From JAEINY01 sp942490535 (GTDB lineage Bacteria; Bacteroidota; Bacteroidia; Bacteroidales; Marinilabiliaceae), in the NCBI GenBank assembly GCA_942490535.1, contig CALNXQ010000008.1, positions 310,001 through 374,000 on the forward strand: DNA of 64,000 bases, written 5' to 3'. Under the pieces are notes generated by a model, which saw only the letters and a list, made by a program, of their open reading frames with translations, made no database searches and had not been told where the DNA came from. The translations under genes were made by a program, and so were the position numbers. Shown piece after piece: positions 16,483-26,023 of this stretch (positions are counted from its first letter, which is position 1; every line of letters begins with the position of its first letter).

Positions 16483-19122
16483 CTATTTGACATTCCAACC
16501 CAGGACTCTAAAATCCGTTTCTTTATTCCTCAATAGTTTCTTATGAATTTTCGCTGTTAACACTTTTTTCTCTCCTGGCAATAAAGACACATAGTTGTCA
16601 TTCCAGAAAACCGGCACAATGGTTTCATCCGTCATTTTATCCACTACCGCCACTTCAATGAAGAAAGCCAATTGATCCGCCGGATTTGTCAATTCACAGG
16701 TAAAATGCACATAATCGCCTTCCACCACCTGGCTAAATACTTTCTCAACGGCTACCTGAGGCAGGGTATTCAGGCCTTTCAAATCGGCAAAGCTTTTGGT
16801 TGGCGTATACACCCAGGTTGTTTTCTCAAACTCCATCACATCCTCCTTAGTGGATAACCAGTAGAAGTTGTTTGCGATTTCCTTAGCTGCATTATCGACA
16901 ATTCTCAAATCGATAAAGTAGGTCGTAGTCAAGCCCTTTAGCTCAGGAATCTCAATTACTTTAGCCGAACTAATTTCTTTGGCCGTCACTACTTTTTCAT
17001 CAAAGAACATCTCTTTGGAATGAATATCCAGAACTCGTACTTGCACTTTAAGGTCAGCCACATCGTGGTTATAATCATTCACAACATAGATGTTATTATC
17101 TTTATAGTTATAAACGGCATTGATCGGCTGACACGCTTTTTTCGTGCCATAAAAGGCACCGTTTGGCAACATATAATAGTCATACAACTGCCAGAACATG
17201 GCTGGCCACGCAGAGTTCAACATCCACTGAATGACCCCGGTTGAATTGGTCTTATTGACCTGGAAAGCTTCAAACATGGGACGAATGGCCTCGTAATTGG
17301 AAATTTGCGATTTAAAGGCAAACTCTTCCACATCTTTGGCTTCGCCATAACGGCCATTGAAGGCGCGCAGGTAGCGATCCAGGTTACCAAACTGATGACG
17401 GTTACAATGGAAGTCCCACATTTCATCGATGGGCCATAGGCTCTCCTGAGGAATCATCTTACGAATACTCTCCATAGGCGGCACTTGAGGGCCAGGACCA
17501 GTTTCGGTATTAAAGCCATAGGCTCCACCGGCAATGGTATCAATGTACCAATACACGGGCGGTACATATCCGTAGGGGCCTAACATTTTCACACCCGTAG
17601 GACCGCTCACCTCACTGATATTATAATGATCGGTACCAAAATCCTGGTACTTGCAACTTGCTAAAATAGGACGTGAGGGATCCACCGCGTTAATGTAAGT
17701 ATTCAACTTACGTTCTAATCCCGGAACCGGTAATTTATCACTGCCATATACCCATAGAAAAACACTCGGATGATTGCGCAGATACAATACCTGATCGCGG
17801 AACGACTGTGCATGCAGCTCAATTTCGTCTTCACCGGTAATGCTTAAAAAGTTCGTTTCCGGACGGCCGCAATAGGGCTCCCATTCCCAATGACAACTCC
17901 AGCCGATCATTAACAGGATACCGTTCTCATCACAAGCATCATAAAGGGTTTTATTGCGTCCCCAGAATCCTTCCAACCGAATGCAGTTAAGATTCATGTG
18001 ACGGGTATATTCCACTTGCGAGATCACTTTCTCATCCGTATCGGCCAACATCATGTCATCGACCCAGCCGCCACCTTTAATGGTAACTTTCTTGCCGTTC
18101 ACTTTCCAGCCTTTGTGACCATCTGCTGTCAGGTATTGTTCCACCTCTCGGATACCAAAGCGCGAGTCCACCTGATCAGACGCTTTTCCGTCCATCAACA
18201 CAGTCACGGAAACCGTATACAGTTCAGGATTACCCAAATTATTAGGCCACCATAATCGTGGATTGGCCACGTTCAATACCGCAAAGTTACTTGGATCAAA
18301 CACCACTTCTATTTCTTCACCGGCAGCCAAATCCACCTTCTTCTCCACGACTCCAATGCCTTCGATGGAGGCTTGAACGGTCAACGCCTGAGCTTTTTCA
18401 GAATGGTTTTTTACCAGAGAAGAAACCGTTAGTTTCGCACTATTCAACGTTTCTTTGTCCACCTCAGAAACCACAAAGGGTGACTGAAGCGATACAGCTC
18501 CCGTTTCAATTAATTTAACTCCACGCCACAAGCCCATATTCTGATCCGGGGCCTTGGGATTCCAATCTACAAATCCAATGGTCAAATCACCTTTTACCGG
18601 AGGAATAATTTCAATGGCGACTGCATTCTTTCCTTTCTGCACTGCCTTAGAAATATTCAGGTCCCACATCCCAAACGCCCCTTCAATCGTATTGGCATCC
18701 GCCACTAACTGACCATTTACCCAAATGTTGGCTTTGTAATTCAATCCTTCGAAATAGAGGCGATAGGTGGTACTGGCATCCACATTCTTAATTTCAAAGT
18801 CTTTGCGATACCACCATGGCACTTCAAACTGTTTGGTATCAATTTCCTCAATGTTTTTTCCCATAAACAGATTACCAAAATCCTTGTTTTGACGCAAAAT
18901 GGTCATCACAGTAGCCGGGATATTACCACTGTACCAATTTTGAATCGGATAATCCGGTAACGATAGTTGATCGCCGGTAGCAGAAATTTCAGCTGAAGAC
19001 TGGATCTGCCAATCCTCATTCAGCTCAGTAACCGGCTGCTTGGTCTCGTAAGGTGCTCCACAGGCAAAGAGCGATAAACACATCAAAGCTGCGAAAAAAT
19101 GCACTAATACAGGTTGTTTCAT
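16483..19122 (-). CDS. Glycoside hydrolase family 2 lipoprotein, predicted exo-beta-D-glucosaminidase
   Basis: The start at 19122 gives a lipoprotein signal (MKQPVLVHFF..., LMCLSLFAC); the longer frame would cross the operator and promoter. Total 879 residues: sugar-binding jelly roll (about 60-210), Ig-like domain (about 220-330), TIM barrel (about 335-640), then C-terminal beta domains. The barrel shows GPYGYVPPVYWY, GGAYGFNTETGPGPQ (nucleophile Glu region), VYGSDKLP (acid/base Asp region) and QWMLNSAWPAMFWQLYDYY. These closely recall the CsxA-type exo-beta-D-glucosaminidase subgroup rather than beta-galactosidases or beta-mannosidases. It would remove terminal glucosamine from chitosan oligosaccharides. 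First gene of the catabolic operon, behind a LacI-type operator. Confidence 0.88.
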   Translation of the reverse strand: MKQPVLVHFFAALMCLSLFACGAPYETKQPVTELNEDWQIQSSAEISATGDQLSLPDYPIQNWYSGNIPATVMTILRQNKDFGNLFMGKNIEEIDTKQFEVPWWYRKDFEIKNVDASTTYRLYFEGLNYKANIWVNGQLVADANTIEGAFGMWDLNISKAVQKGKNAVAIEIIPPVKGDLTIGFVDWNPKAPDQNMGLWRGVKLIETGAVSLQSPFVVSEVDKETLNSAKLTVSSLVKNHSEKAQALTVQASIEGIGVVEKKVDLAAGEEIEVVFDPSNFAVLNVANPRLWWPNNLGNPELYTVSVTVLMDGKASDQVDSRFGIREVEQYLTADGHKGWKVNGKKVTIKGGGWVDDMMLADTDEKVISQVEYTRHMNLNCIRLEGFWGRNKTLYDACDENGILLMIGWSCHWEWEPYCGRPETNFLSITGEDEIELHAQSFRDQVLYLRNHPSVFLWVYGSDKLPVPGLERKLNTYINAVDPSRPILASCKYQDFGTDHYNISEVSGPTGVKMLGPYGYVPPVYWYIDTIAGGAYGFNTETGPGPQVPPMESIRKMIPQESLWPIDEMWDFHCNRHQFGNLDRYLRAFNGRYGEAKDVEEFAFKSQISNYEAIRPMFEAFQVNKTNSTGVIQWMLNSAWPAMFWQLYDYYMLPNGAFYGTKKACQPINAVYNYKDNNIYVVNDYNHDVADLKVQVRVLDIHSKEMFFDEKVVTAKEISSAKVIEIPELKGLTTTYFIDLRIVDNAAKEIANNFYWLSTKEDVMEFEKTTWVYTPTKSFADLKGLNTLPQVAVEKVFSQVVEGDYVHFTCELTNPADQLAFFIEVAVVDKMTDETIVPVFWNDNYVSLLPGEKKVLTAKIHKKLLRNKETDFRVLGWNVK

Positions 19123-19146
19123 TATTATTGGTTTTTGAGTTTGAGA

Positions 19147-19185
19147 CAAAAATGGCAAAAAAAAAGAATTAATGCAACCGTTTGC
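19147..19185 (-). promoter_or_regulatory. GH2-operon promoter with overlapping LacI-family operator
   Basis: On the minus strand TTG (19177-19175), 20 bp, then CATTTTTG (19154-19147) makes a Bacteroidota -33/-7 pair with one mismatch in the -7. The TTG lies inside the near-palindrome GCAACCGTTTGC (19174-19185), of LacI/CcpA-type operator form. The same arrangement with identical spacing stands in front of susC. Confidence 0.7.
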
Positions 19186-19334
19186 CCTTGTATTATGCAA
19201 ACATTTTCATCTCCCCCAACAATTTGAAATAATAGTATTTATAGAGTTCTCTTTATAATAACTCCACAATAATAATCCGGCACAGAATGGAATGACTTCC
19301 CTAGTATATTTAAACCTTGATACAGCGAAGCGTA

Positions 19335-20366
19335 TTAACGCATCACAAATGAAGAATTTCGGATCAAAAGCTGAATGGGTTTTAATACCAAGGGACTATC
19401 TGTACTCTTGGTTTCAATACTCTCAATCAAATGCGCTGCCACTGCTTTTCCCATATCTAAACCAGGCATATCAACTGCGGATAAGGAAGGCACCATAAAT
19501 TCATTACAAGGCTCGTTGCCAAAGGATATAATGGATAACTCTTCCGGAATTTTTACACCATAATTTTTAGCAATGGAGGTAATAATCAAACCCGTGGTTG
19601 CACTACCGGTAAAAATGGCATCCGGCTTTTGATCCAAACCCATCCACAACTGCATGGCATCACGGGCATCTTTCTCTGTCAGATCACTGGCCAACAGAAA
19701 TTGTGGTAAAAGGGGCAAATCATGATGCTTCAAAGCATCGCTAAAACCTTTGGCGCGATCTTCGAAAACTTTGCAATTTTGGGGACCACCTAAATGCGCA
19801 ATGCGCTTACATCCCACATTAATCAAATGCTCCGTGGCTTTATAAGCCCCTTCGTAATTATCAACCACCACCTTGGGTCCGGGCACATTGAAATTAACCC
19901 GATCAAACATAGCCACCGGCACCTCTTTGCGCAAAAACACCCCGAAGTGATCGACCTTTTGAGTTTCCATGGACAAACAAGCAATCACACCATCCACACG
20001 TGCCGAATTCATCACCTTGGTCATTTCAATTTCTTGCTGATAGCTTTCATTGGTTTGACAAATGATAATTTTATATCCGGCCGCTTGCGCCACCTCTTCA
20101 ATTCCACTAAGGGCCTTGGCAAAAAACTGACTACTCAACTTAGGCAAGATAACGCCAATCAAATTGGTTTTATTCTTCGATAAACTCGACGCCACCAAAT
20201 TCAACTCATAACCCATATCCTGGGCGGCCTGCCGCACCTTCTGCTTGGTCTTATCACTGATTTTCGCACTATCATTCAATGCTCTTGACACGGTTGATGC
20301 AGCAATGTTTAATGCTTTGGCAATATCATTGATGGTTATTTCGCCTTTTTTATCGGACTTTGACAT
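19335..20366 (-). CDS. LacI-family transcriptional regulator of the utilisation locus
   Basis: 343 residues. The N-terminal helix-turn-helix (ITINDIAKALNIAASTVSRALND, about 10-32) is followed by the LacI hinge (NLVASSLSKNKTNLIGVILP). A periplasmic-binding-protein-like effector domain then runs to the C-terminus (GVIACLS, VVVDNYEGAYKATEHLI, RIAHLGGP, DAIFTGSATTGLI). It lies between the catabolic operon and susCD, and two matching operators sit on the promoters of both units, so it most likely represses both until a sugar (perhaps glucosamine or a derivative) binds. Confidence 0.93.
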   Translation of the reverse strand: MSKSDKKGEITINDIAKALNIAASTVSRALNDSAKISDKTKQKVRQAAQDMGYELNLVASSLSKNKTNLIGVILPKLSSQFFAKALSGIEEVAQAAGYKIIICQTNESYQQEIEMTKVMNSARVDGVIACLSMETQKVDHFGVFLRKEVPVAMFDRVNFNVPGPKVVVDNYEGAYKATEHLINVGCKRIAHLGGPQNCKVFEDRAKGFSDALKHHDLPLLPQFLLASDLTEKDARDAMQLWMGLDQKPDAIFTGSATTGLIITSIAKNYGVKIPEELSIISFGNEPCNEFMVPSLSAVDMPGLDMGKAVAAHLIESIETKSTDSPLVLKPIQLLIRNSSFVMR

Positions 20367-20480
20367 TTATGACAAATGTTAATAGATTGAATTTAGAATA
20401 ACAAAGAAAGCAAAAAACCTCTTCGCTTAAAAAAATCATGACAATCCTCTTTAATAATTTTGGAATTATCGATGCCTATA

Positions 20481-20517
20481 CTATAAAAAGAAAAAGGTGC
20501 AAACCATCGCTTGCACC
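20481..20517 (-). terminator. Rho-independent terminator of the susCD operon
   Basis: On the minus strand GGTGCAA (20517-20511) pairs with TTGCACC (20502-20496) around an 8-nt loop and is followed by TTTTTCTTTTT. It begins 19 bp after the susD stop codon. Confidence 0.75.
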
Positions 20518-20536
20518 CCTAAAAATATTGTAAAAA

Positions 20537-22111
20537 TTATTCAACATCCCACCAAACACGACCGTCCATATGACGAGCTGCAGCAGTAGCACCCTGTGCT
20601 TCTAATCTTTGAATAGCCTCATTTACATTGTCAAAATTACGATCTAATTCTTCATCTAAATAAGGTAAACGCCTTGCAATACCATCAAATAATTGCGGCT
20701 CCCAATCCACGGCCGGAGGAGTCTCTAACGCAGGAAAACCTGAACGTCTCCAATTCGAATAAGCCTCATGTCCATTAAAGAAATAGTGAATCCACAATTG
20801 CTCATTGATTAATTTCAATCCTTCTGCTTTTACGTAAGGATTAGCTGTTAAATATTCACTAATCTGATTTTCTGAAATATCATTCTCTAAAGTATACAAT
20901 GACAATTGATTCATTGCAGCTTCCACTCCCTGATTATAATAATCAGCAGCATTTCCTGCAGCCCAACCTCTTTCAGCAGCTTCTGCCAAATAAAATTGCA
21001 CTTCGGCATACCCCAACAAGAACGAAGGATCATCCTTATCGACAAGTTGCTTATGCGGCACTAAATATCCACCTTCATAAAATCCTCGCTCTTCCCCATC
21101 CGTACCTTCCACAACCGGGGCATCCCAAGCATATGAGGCAGGAACAAGACCATTGTAACCCACCACCTCAACATGATTCGGCTCGTTCTTATCATTGTTA
21201 GCATAAGAAGCTAATAAAACATCCAATCGCGGATCATCTGTGTCTACAAGTTTATCGGAGAACGTAGCACAAATCCCAAAATCAGAAAACCCAGAACGCT
21301 CCAGCACTTCAGACACCGGATTATTACGAATGTCCTCAGCAGCAATATTCATGTGATTAATCATCGCAATATCAGCATTACTTCCCATCAAACCACCATT
21401 TGCAGCAATGGCAGCTTTAACTTCTTGTTCAGCCTTAGCAACATTTACTTTTACCAGACGCATCCCCAATCTAAGACGCAAGGAGTTTCCAAATTTTTTC
21501 CATTGATCCAGATTTCCGTTGAACATGGCATCCACATCAATTGCTTTTTTGGATGCATCAAAGGCCTTTACTGCAGCATCTAACTCCAAGAAAAAATCAT
21601 CATATATCTCCTTTTGCATATCGTAAGGAGAATTTAACTCACCTGTATAATATGCTTTTCCAGCATTAAAATAAGGTACATCACCATACGCATCTGTTAA
21701 TCTGGCAAAAGTAAATACCTTAAGTATCCGGGCTGCACTATTGACATTTACCAGCTCAGGATCATCTTTTGTCCGCTCCACTAAATCCACCACATTCTTA
21801 TACGTTGCCAACCAGGAATTTTCCCACCAGTCCACATAGGAATATTCGTGACCTGCCCACACCGTACGTGCCGCGCCCATTTCCCATGGACCAGCTAAAT
21901 GCTGCGCAATACCTGATAACATTCCAAGGTTCATGTGCCAATTCACGTGGTGATTATCCAGCATTACCATTTGAACATAATTCAATTGATAATCCGGATC
22001 TGCATTTGTTGATACTTCAGGATTGATATTGTATTCTTCAAGATCATATCCACATGAAGCCAACATCCCTAAAAAAAGGGCGATCAATATATTATGCTTG
22101 ATATATTTCAT
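20537..22111 (-). CDS. SusD-like outer-membrane glycan-binding lipoprotein
   Basis: 524 residues with lipoprotein signal MKYIKHNILIALFLGMLASC. The body fits the SusD-like_2 subfamily: N-terminal YDLEEYNINPEVSTNADPDYQL, 'LKVFTFARLTDAYGDVPYFNAGKA' (about 130-155), and a C-terminal region 'YFNGHEAYSNWRRSGFPAL'. SusD proteins cap the SusC channel and bind oligosaccharide at the cell surface. The gene follows susC by 17 bp, and the pair ends in a terminator. Ligand is inferred from the locus to be a glucosamine oligosaccharide. Confidence 0.93.
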   Translation of the reverse strand: MKYIKHNILIALFLGMLASCGYDLEEYNINPEVSTNADPDYQLNYVQMVMLDNHHVNWHMNLGMLSGIAQHLAGPWEMGAARTVWAGHEYSYVDWWENSWLATYKNVVDLVERTKDDPELVNVNSAARILKVFTFARLTDAYGDVPYFNAGKAYYTGELNSPYDMQKEIYDDFFLELDAAVKAFDASKKAIDVDAMFNGNLDQWKKFGNSLRLRLGMRLVKVNVAKAEQEVKAAIAANGGLMGSNADIAMINHMNIAAEDIRNNPVSEVLERSGFSDFGICATFSDKLVDTDDPRLDVLLASYANNDKNEPNHVEVVGYNGLVPASYAWDAPVVEGTDGEERGFYEGGYLVPHKQLVDKDDPSFLLGYAEVQFYLAEAAERGWAAGNAADYYNQGVEAAMNQLSLYTLENDISENQISEYLTANPYVKAEGLKLINEQLWIHYFFNGHEAYSNWRRSGFPALETPPAVDWEPQLFDGIARRLPYLDEELDRNFDNVNEAIQRLEAQGATAAARHMDGRVWWDVE

Positions 22112-22128
22112 GTCTAAACTATTTCTAA

Positions 22129-25100
22129 TTAAAACTTCACATTAATATTAAATCCATAGGAACTTCTTCCCGGGAAAGAACCATACTCCAAACCTTGTCC
22201 ATTCCCAGTATTATAGGCAGATTCTGGATCAATATTTGGTACGTTCTTGTAAAGCGTCCAAAGATTCGTACCAATTGCCGAAACTGTTACTTTCGCTAAT
22301 GGCGTATTACGCAATAAAGATTCCGGCAATGTATAACCAATAGACAAACTTCTAAGCTTTACAAAACTTGCGTCATACACAAACGGCTCAGGCGAACCCG
22401 TATACGTTCCCCAGTAAGCACTTGGCGCTACTTGAGTCGTGTTAGTCTCATATACTGGATTCTCTTCAGTCCCAACATTTACGACTCCCTCACCTACATA
22501 TCCCTGACGTGGATTATCAGCATCCCAGTCACCTACATCACCACTTGGGTTATTTTCAACCCAGTCTCTACGCTGAGCTGACCACTCATTGTATTCATCC
22601 CGGCCAGGTAAAGTACCTTTATGCAAACCGGTTTCATATAAGCGTAAGTTTGTCATCGAATACAATTCACCACCCATGCGAATATCAAATGCCATTTTCA
22701 AAGAAACCCCTTTGTAGCTAAAGTCCGAATTAACGCCTCCCATCCAATCTGGATTAAAATTACCCAAAATTTGCTTTTCGGTCGTCATCATAGGATACCC
22801 TTCCTCGTTATGAATGATTTGACCATCAGGTGCGCGCAGAAACTCATTCCCCATGATCGAACCGAATTGCTCACCTTCAATTGCGGCTATCGTAGCGCCT
22901 GCCCAACGAGCATTCTCGATTTCGTAAACAGATATTTGATCATGTAATTTTTTAACTTCATTCTTGTTTTTTGTAAAGTTAAAAGACAAATTCCACTCAA
23001 AATCATTTGTGCGAATAGGCGTACCTGTCACTAACAATTCAATCCCTTTATTTGAAATCTCACCTGCATTAATAACTGCCTCGTTATATCCAGTTGTTCT
23101 GGAAACAGGTAATCTCAATATTTGATTAACCGTATTCTTATTGTAGTATGTTATATCGAAACCTAAACGATTTCCGAAAAACCGCATATCCGTACCAATC
23201 TCGTAAGATGTTGTTTCTTCAGGCTTCAGATCCTTATTAGGAATCATATTTCCCTCAATACTAGCAGTCGACTCACCATTAAAAGCTTCACGTCCTCGAT
23301 AATTTAAATCTAACCTAAATGCATCAGTATCTCCACCAACTTTTGCCCATGAAGCCCTGATTTTACCAAATGTAATTACCTCAGGCAATTCAAATGCATC
23401 GGAAAATACAAAACTGGATGAAATAGAAGGATAAGAAAACTGGTTATTACCTGACGGTAAAGAAGAGGACCAATCTGTACGATGCGTTAAGTCAAGGAAT
23501 AAATATCCTTTATAACCAACTTGTCCAAAAGCATATACAGAATTAATTATTTTACGTGACAAATAAGGAAAAATCTGCTTGTCATTGTAGTTATCAAGCG
23601 CTTTAACGCCATCAGTAATAATACCGGATCCAACTAAATATCTCTCTCTATACTGATACTTCATTTTATTTGCTCCAATATTGGCCGATACCGAAAAATC
23701 GCCAAAGGTATTATTGTAAGATAACAACCCTTCAAAATTTTCTTCACTCACGTCAATATTACGCTCATACATGCGACCAGGACGATTTTGAAGTACATCT
23801 GACTTGCTAGCTACTTCATAAAACTTATTAGAGTAAAAATCAGTACCTGCTTTTACCTTAAAAGATAATTTATCCGTAATCTTATAGCTAACATCGGCAA
23901 AACCGATAATACGTTTTTTTCTACTTTGATTTTCTACATTATCCAGTACCCAATATGGATTCTCACGACCTATATAGTTGGTCCACTTATAATAGACGCC
24001 ATTTTCATCAGAATGGTTTTTTAACCAAGCCTGATCATAGTTATTTGGCAAATACAATAAGTTTGCACCAATACCAGCATTGGACAATTGAGGTCTATTC
24101 TCTACCTTATCAGTGATGTAACTAACTTTTGCATCCACCGATAGCTTTTCAGATAACTGAGTAGACCCTCTAAATGTAATAGTCGTTCTACTCAAACTTG
24201 TCTCTGGAATGATATCATTAGCACGCAAATCAGAAACCCCTAAGCGAAAAGTAGACTTTTCATCACCTCCCGATAGATTAACTGTATTTGTATTACTATA
24301 ACCAGTCCTAAAGAAATCCTGTATATTATCTTTGTGTGCTACATAAGGCTTTTGCGAACCATCATGTATGGTTACCATATCCCCTTTTCCTAATCTCGCC
24401 CCCCACATTGTTGACCAAGTTGAAGCTCTCTCTTGCGTATCTGGAATTTGACCGGCAGATCCCATACCAAATTCATACTGCACATCTTCATACCCAGTTT
24501 TAAGCTGATCAAATGTAAAATTTGAGTTTATCTCAACGCCAATACCTTTTTGAGAAGTTCCTTTTTTAGTTGTTATCAAAATAACACCATTCAAAGCTCT
24601 CGTACCATACAAGGCCGATGCACTAGCACCTTTCAAAACAGATAAAGACTCTATGTCATCCGGATTTAAATCAGAGATACCGGAAGCCATGTCATAACCA
24701 CCTTCACTATCAGCCTGACCAAAATTAGTATTATCCATAGGCACCCCATCGATAACATACAAGGGTTGATTATCACCATCCAACTCACTAATCCCTCTTA
24801 TAACTACGCGAGTTGAACCAGTTGGCCCAGATGTCGGTTGATTGATTTGCACACCTGCAACTCTACCAGATAATGAATTAATAGCATTAATTTCTCTGGT
24901 GGTTGTCATCTCTTCGCTATTCACTTCAGTAACTGAATAACCCAGCGATTTTTTTTCACGTTTGATACCAAGTGCGGTTACCACAACCTCCTCCAAATCG
25001 GTCACATCTTCTCGCATCACAACATCATAAGTAGCCTCAGCACCCACAACAATTTCCTGCTGAACAAAACCGATAAAAGAATATACCAATACGTCACCAT

Positions 25101-25341
25101 CATTGGCATTTAACTTAAACACACCATCAATATTCGTGATGGTACCGTTGGTGGTGCCCTTTATGGCCACGTTAACGCCTGGAATACCAAGGCCATCTTC
25201 ACCAACCACTGTTCCTGTTATGGCTTTTTCCTGAGCCATAACCGTAAAGCTGATCAATAAGCCAAGCAAAAGCGCCTGCAACTTACGACTAGCTACTAAA
25301 GTCGATCGCTTTAAGATACGATCGGGGATTACAATTTTCAT
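22129..25341 (-). CDS. SusC-like TonB-dependent outer-membrane transporter
   Basis: 1070 residues, normal for SusC. After the signal peptide comes a carboxypeptidase-D-like regulatory domain (AITGTVVGEDGLGIPGVNVAIKG, about 40-115), the TonB-box/linker region and plug (SLSGRVAGVQINQPTSGPTG, IVIRGISELDGDN-type motif, then PLYVIDGVP, about 120-250). A long beta-barrel ends in an aromatic residue (NVKF), as outer-membrane barrels do. It imports oligosaccharides together with the SusD partner. It is first in its operon, with a LacI-type operator over its promoter. The coding sequence is more AT-rich than the nearby catabolic genes. Confidence 0.95.
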   Translation of the reverse strand: MKIVIPDRILKRSTLVASRKLQALLLGLLISFTVMAQEKAITGTVVGEDGLGIPGVNVAIKGTTNGTITNIDGVFKLNANDGDVLVYSFIGFVQQEIVVGAEATYDVVMREDVTDLEEVVVTALGIKREKKSLGYSVTEVNSEEMTTTREINAINSLSGRVAGVQINQPTSGPTGSTRVVIRGISELDGDNQPLYVIDGVPMDNTNFGQADSEGGYDMASGISDLNPDDIESLSVLKGASASALYGTRALNGVILITTKKGTSQKGIGVEINSNFTFDQLKTGYEDVQYEFGMGSAGQIPDTQERASTWSTMWGARLGKGDMVTIHDGSQKPYVAHKDNIQDFFRTGYSNTNTVNLSGGDEKSTFRLGVSDLRANDIIPETSLSRTTITFRGSTQLSEKLSVDAKVSYITDKVENRPQLSNAGIGANLLYLPNNYDQAWLKNHSDENGVYYKWTNYIGRENPYWVLDNVENQSRKKRIIGFADVSYKITDKLSFKVKAGTDFYSNKFYEVASKSDVLQNRPGRMYERNIDVSEENFEGLLSYNNTFGDFSVSANIGANKMKYQYRERYLVGSGIITDGVKALDNYNDKQIFPYLSRKIINSVYAFGQVGYKGYLFLDLTHRTDWSSSLPSGNNQFSYPSISSSFVFSDAFELPEVITFGKIRASWAKVGGDTDAFRLDLNYRGREAFNGESTASIEGNMIPNKDLKPEETTSYEIGTDMRFFGNRLGFDITYYNKNTVNQILRLPVSRTTGYNEAVINAGEISNKGIELLVTGTPIRTNDFEWNLSFNFTKNKNEVKKLHDQISVYEIENARWAGATIAAIEGEQFGSIMGNEFLRAPDGQIIHNEEGYPMMTTEKQILGNFNPDWMGGVNSDFSYKGVSLKMAFDIRMGGELYSMTNLRLYETGLHKGTLPGRDEYNEWSAQRRDWVENNPSGDVGDWDADNPRQGYVGEGVVNVGTEENPVYETNTTQVAPSAYWGTYTGSPEPFVYDASFVKLRSLSIGYTLPESLLRNTPLAKVTVSAIGTNLWTLYKNVPNIDPESAYNTGNGQGLEYGSFPGRSSYGFNINVKF

Positions 25342-25387
25342 AGACTACAAATTTGATTAACGATAATTCTAACTCCAAAAATCGAAA

Positions 25388-25427
25388 CAAATATGAAACA
25401 TTTATTTATTTCATGCAAGCGTTTGCA
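25388..25427 (-). promoter_or_regulatory. susC promoter with overlapping LacI-family operator
   Basis: On the minus strand TTG (25418-25416), 20 bp, CATATTTG (25395-25388) is a -33/-7 pair with one mismatch. The TTG is inside TGCAAGCGTTTGCA (25414-25427), a near-perfect 14-bp palindrome. Spacing and -7 mismatch (CA instead of TA) are the same as at the GH2 promoter, which supports shared control by the LacI protein at 19335-20366. Confidence 0.75.
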
Positions 25428-26021
25428 TTACTTTTTAATTTTGTGCAATCCCCATCTGTACACCACCTAAGAAATTCTGTTTCCCTATTACTTTTTCAAA
25501 TACACGAATACATATGACTTCAACAAAAACATCTATAAGCAATCGCTTGCCTTCCTATAAAAATTATTTCTTTCAGCGAAAATTCCGACATTACAATCAG
25601 CCACCCCAGATTGACACAGGAATTAAAACTCGCACCCACTTATTCTCAGCTGAAGCTTCAGTAAAACCAAATTTCGGAATAAAGAAAGGACAAAATGAAA
25701 AGGTTTCTTTTGCAGGTACCAATTACAAACCGGCTTATGACATGTACATATAAAGCAATTATAATGGATGAACAACAAAACATGTTCAGTTATTATAATA
25801 ATTACATGTTTGATTTAATCTCCACAAACGAACAAAAGGAAGCAGATGCTTTATCCTTAAATGACTCATGTTTGTCTAAAAAAAGAAGCGGTTCATCACA
25901 AAGGACAAACCGCTATAAAAGGGGATAAAATCTTTTTCTCTATCTTCGTAGTATCTTTCCTGACAGGTTGTTTTCCCCTTGCCCCGTTCACCTATTCTTT
26001 CCTGAATGAACGGGGCTTTTT
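25428..26021 (+). other. Gap between susC and the thioesterase gene; possible plus-strand transcript
   Basis: No convincing gene is seen. TAATTTTG at 25436-25443 fits a plus-strand -7 element beside the susC operator. A second operator-like near-palindrome, GCAATCGCTTGC, lies at 25539-25550. A strong plus-strand terminator (25981-26023) has no plus-strand gene in front of it. Two small plus-strand frames (25514-25753, 25695-25928) have no recognisable features. The region may encode a small RNA or peptide divergent from susC; this is inference. Confidence 0.4.
25878..25914 (-). terminator. Terminator of the thioesterase gene
   Basis: On the minus strand AGCGGTT (25914-25908) pairs with AACCGCT (25893-25887), followed by TC and seven T. 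It lies about 110 bp after the thioesterase stop codon. Confidence 0.6.
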
Positions 26022-26023
26022 TT
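25981..26023 (+). terminator. Plus-strand intrinsic terminator without an annotated gene before it
   Basis: GCCCCGTTCA (25981-25990) pairs exactly with TGAACGGGGC (26007-26016) and is followed by seven T (26017-26023). The T-run overlaps the stop codon of the opposing thioesterase gene. The upstream plus-strand transcript is unidentified. Confidence 0.65.

Noticed and set aside
25514..25928. Two overlapping small plus-strand genes upstream of susC
   Set aside because: No signal peptide, domain or convincing codon pattern; an operator-like palindrome lies inside the first. Kept only as a possible untranslated transcript.
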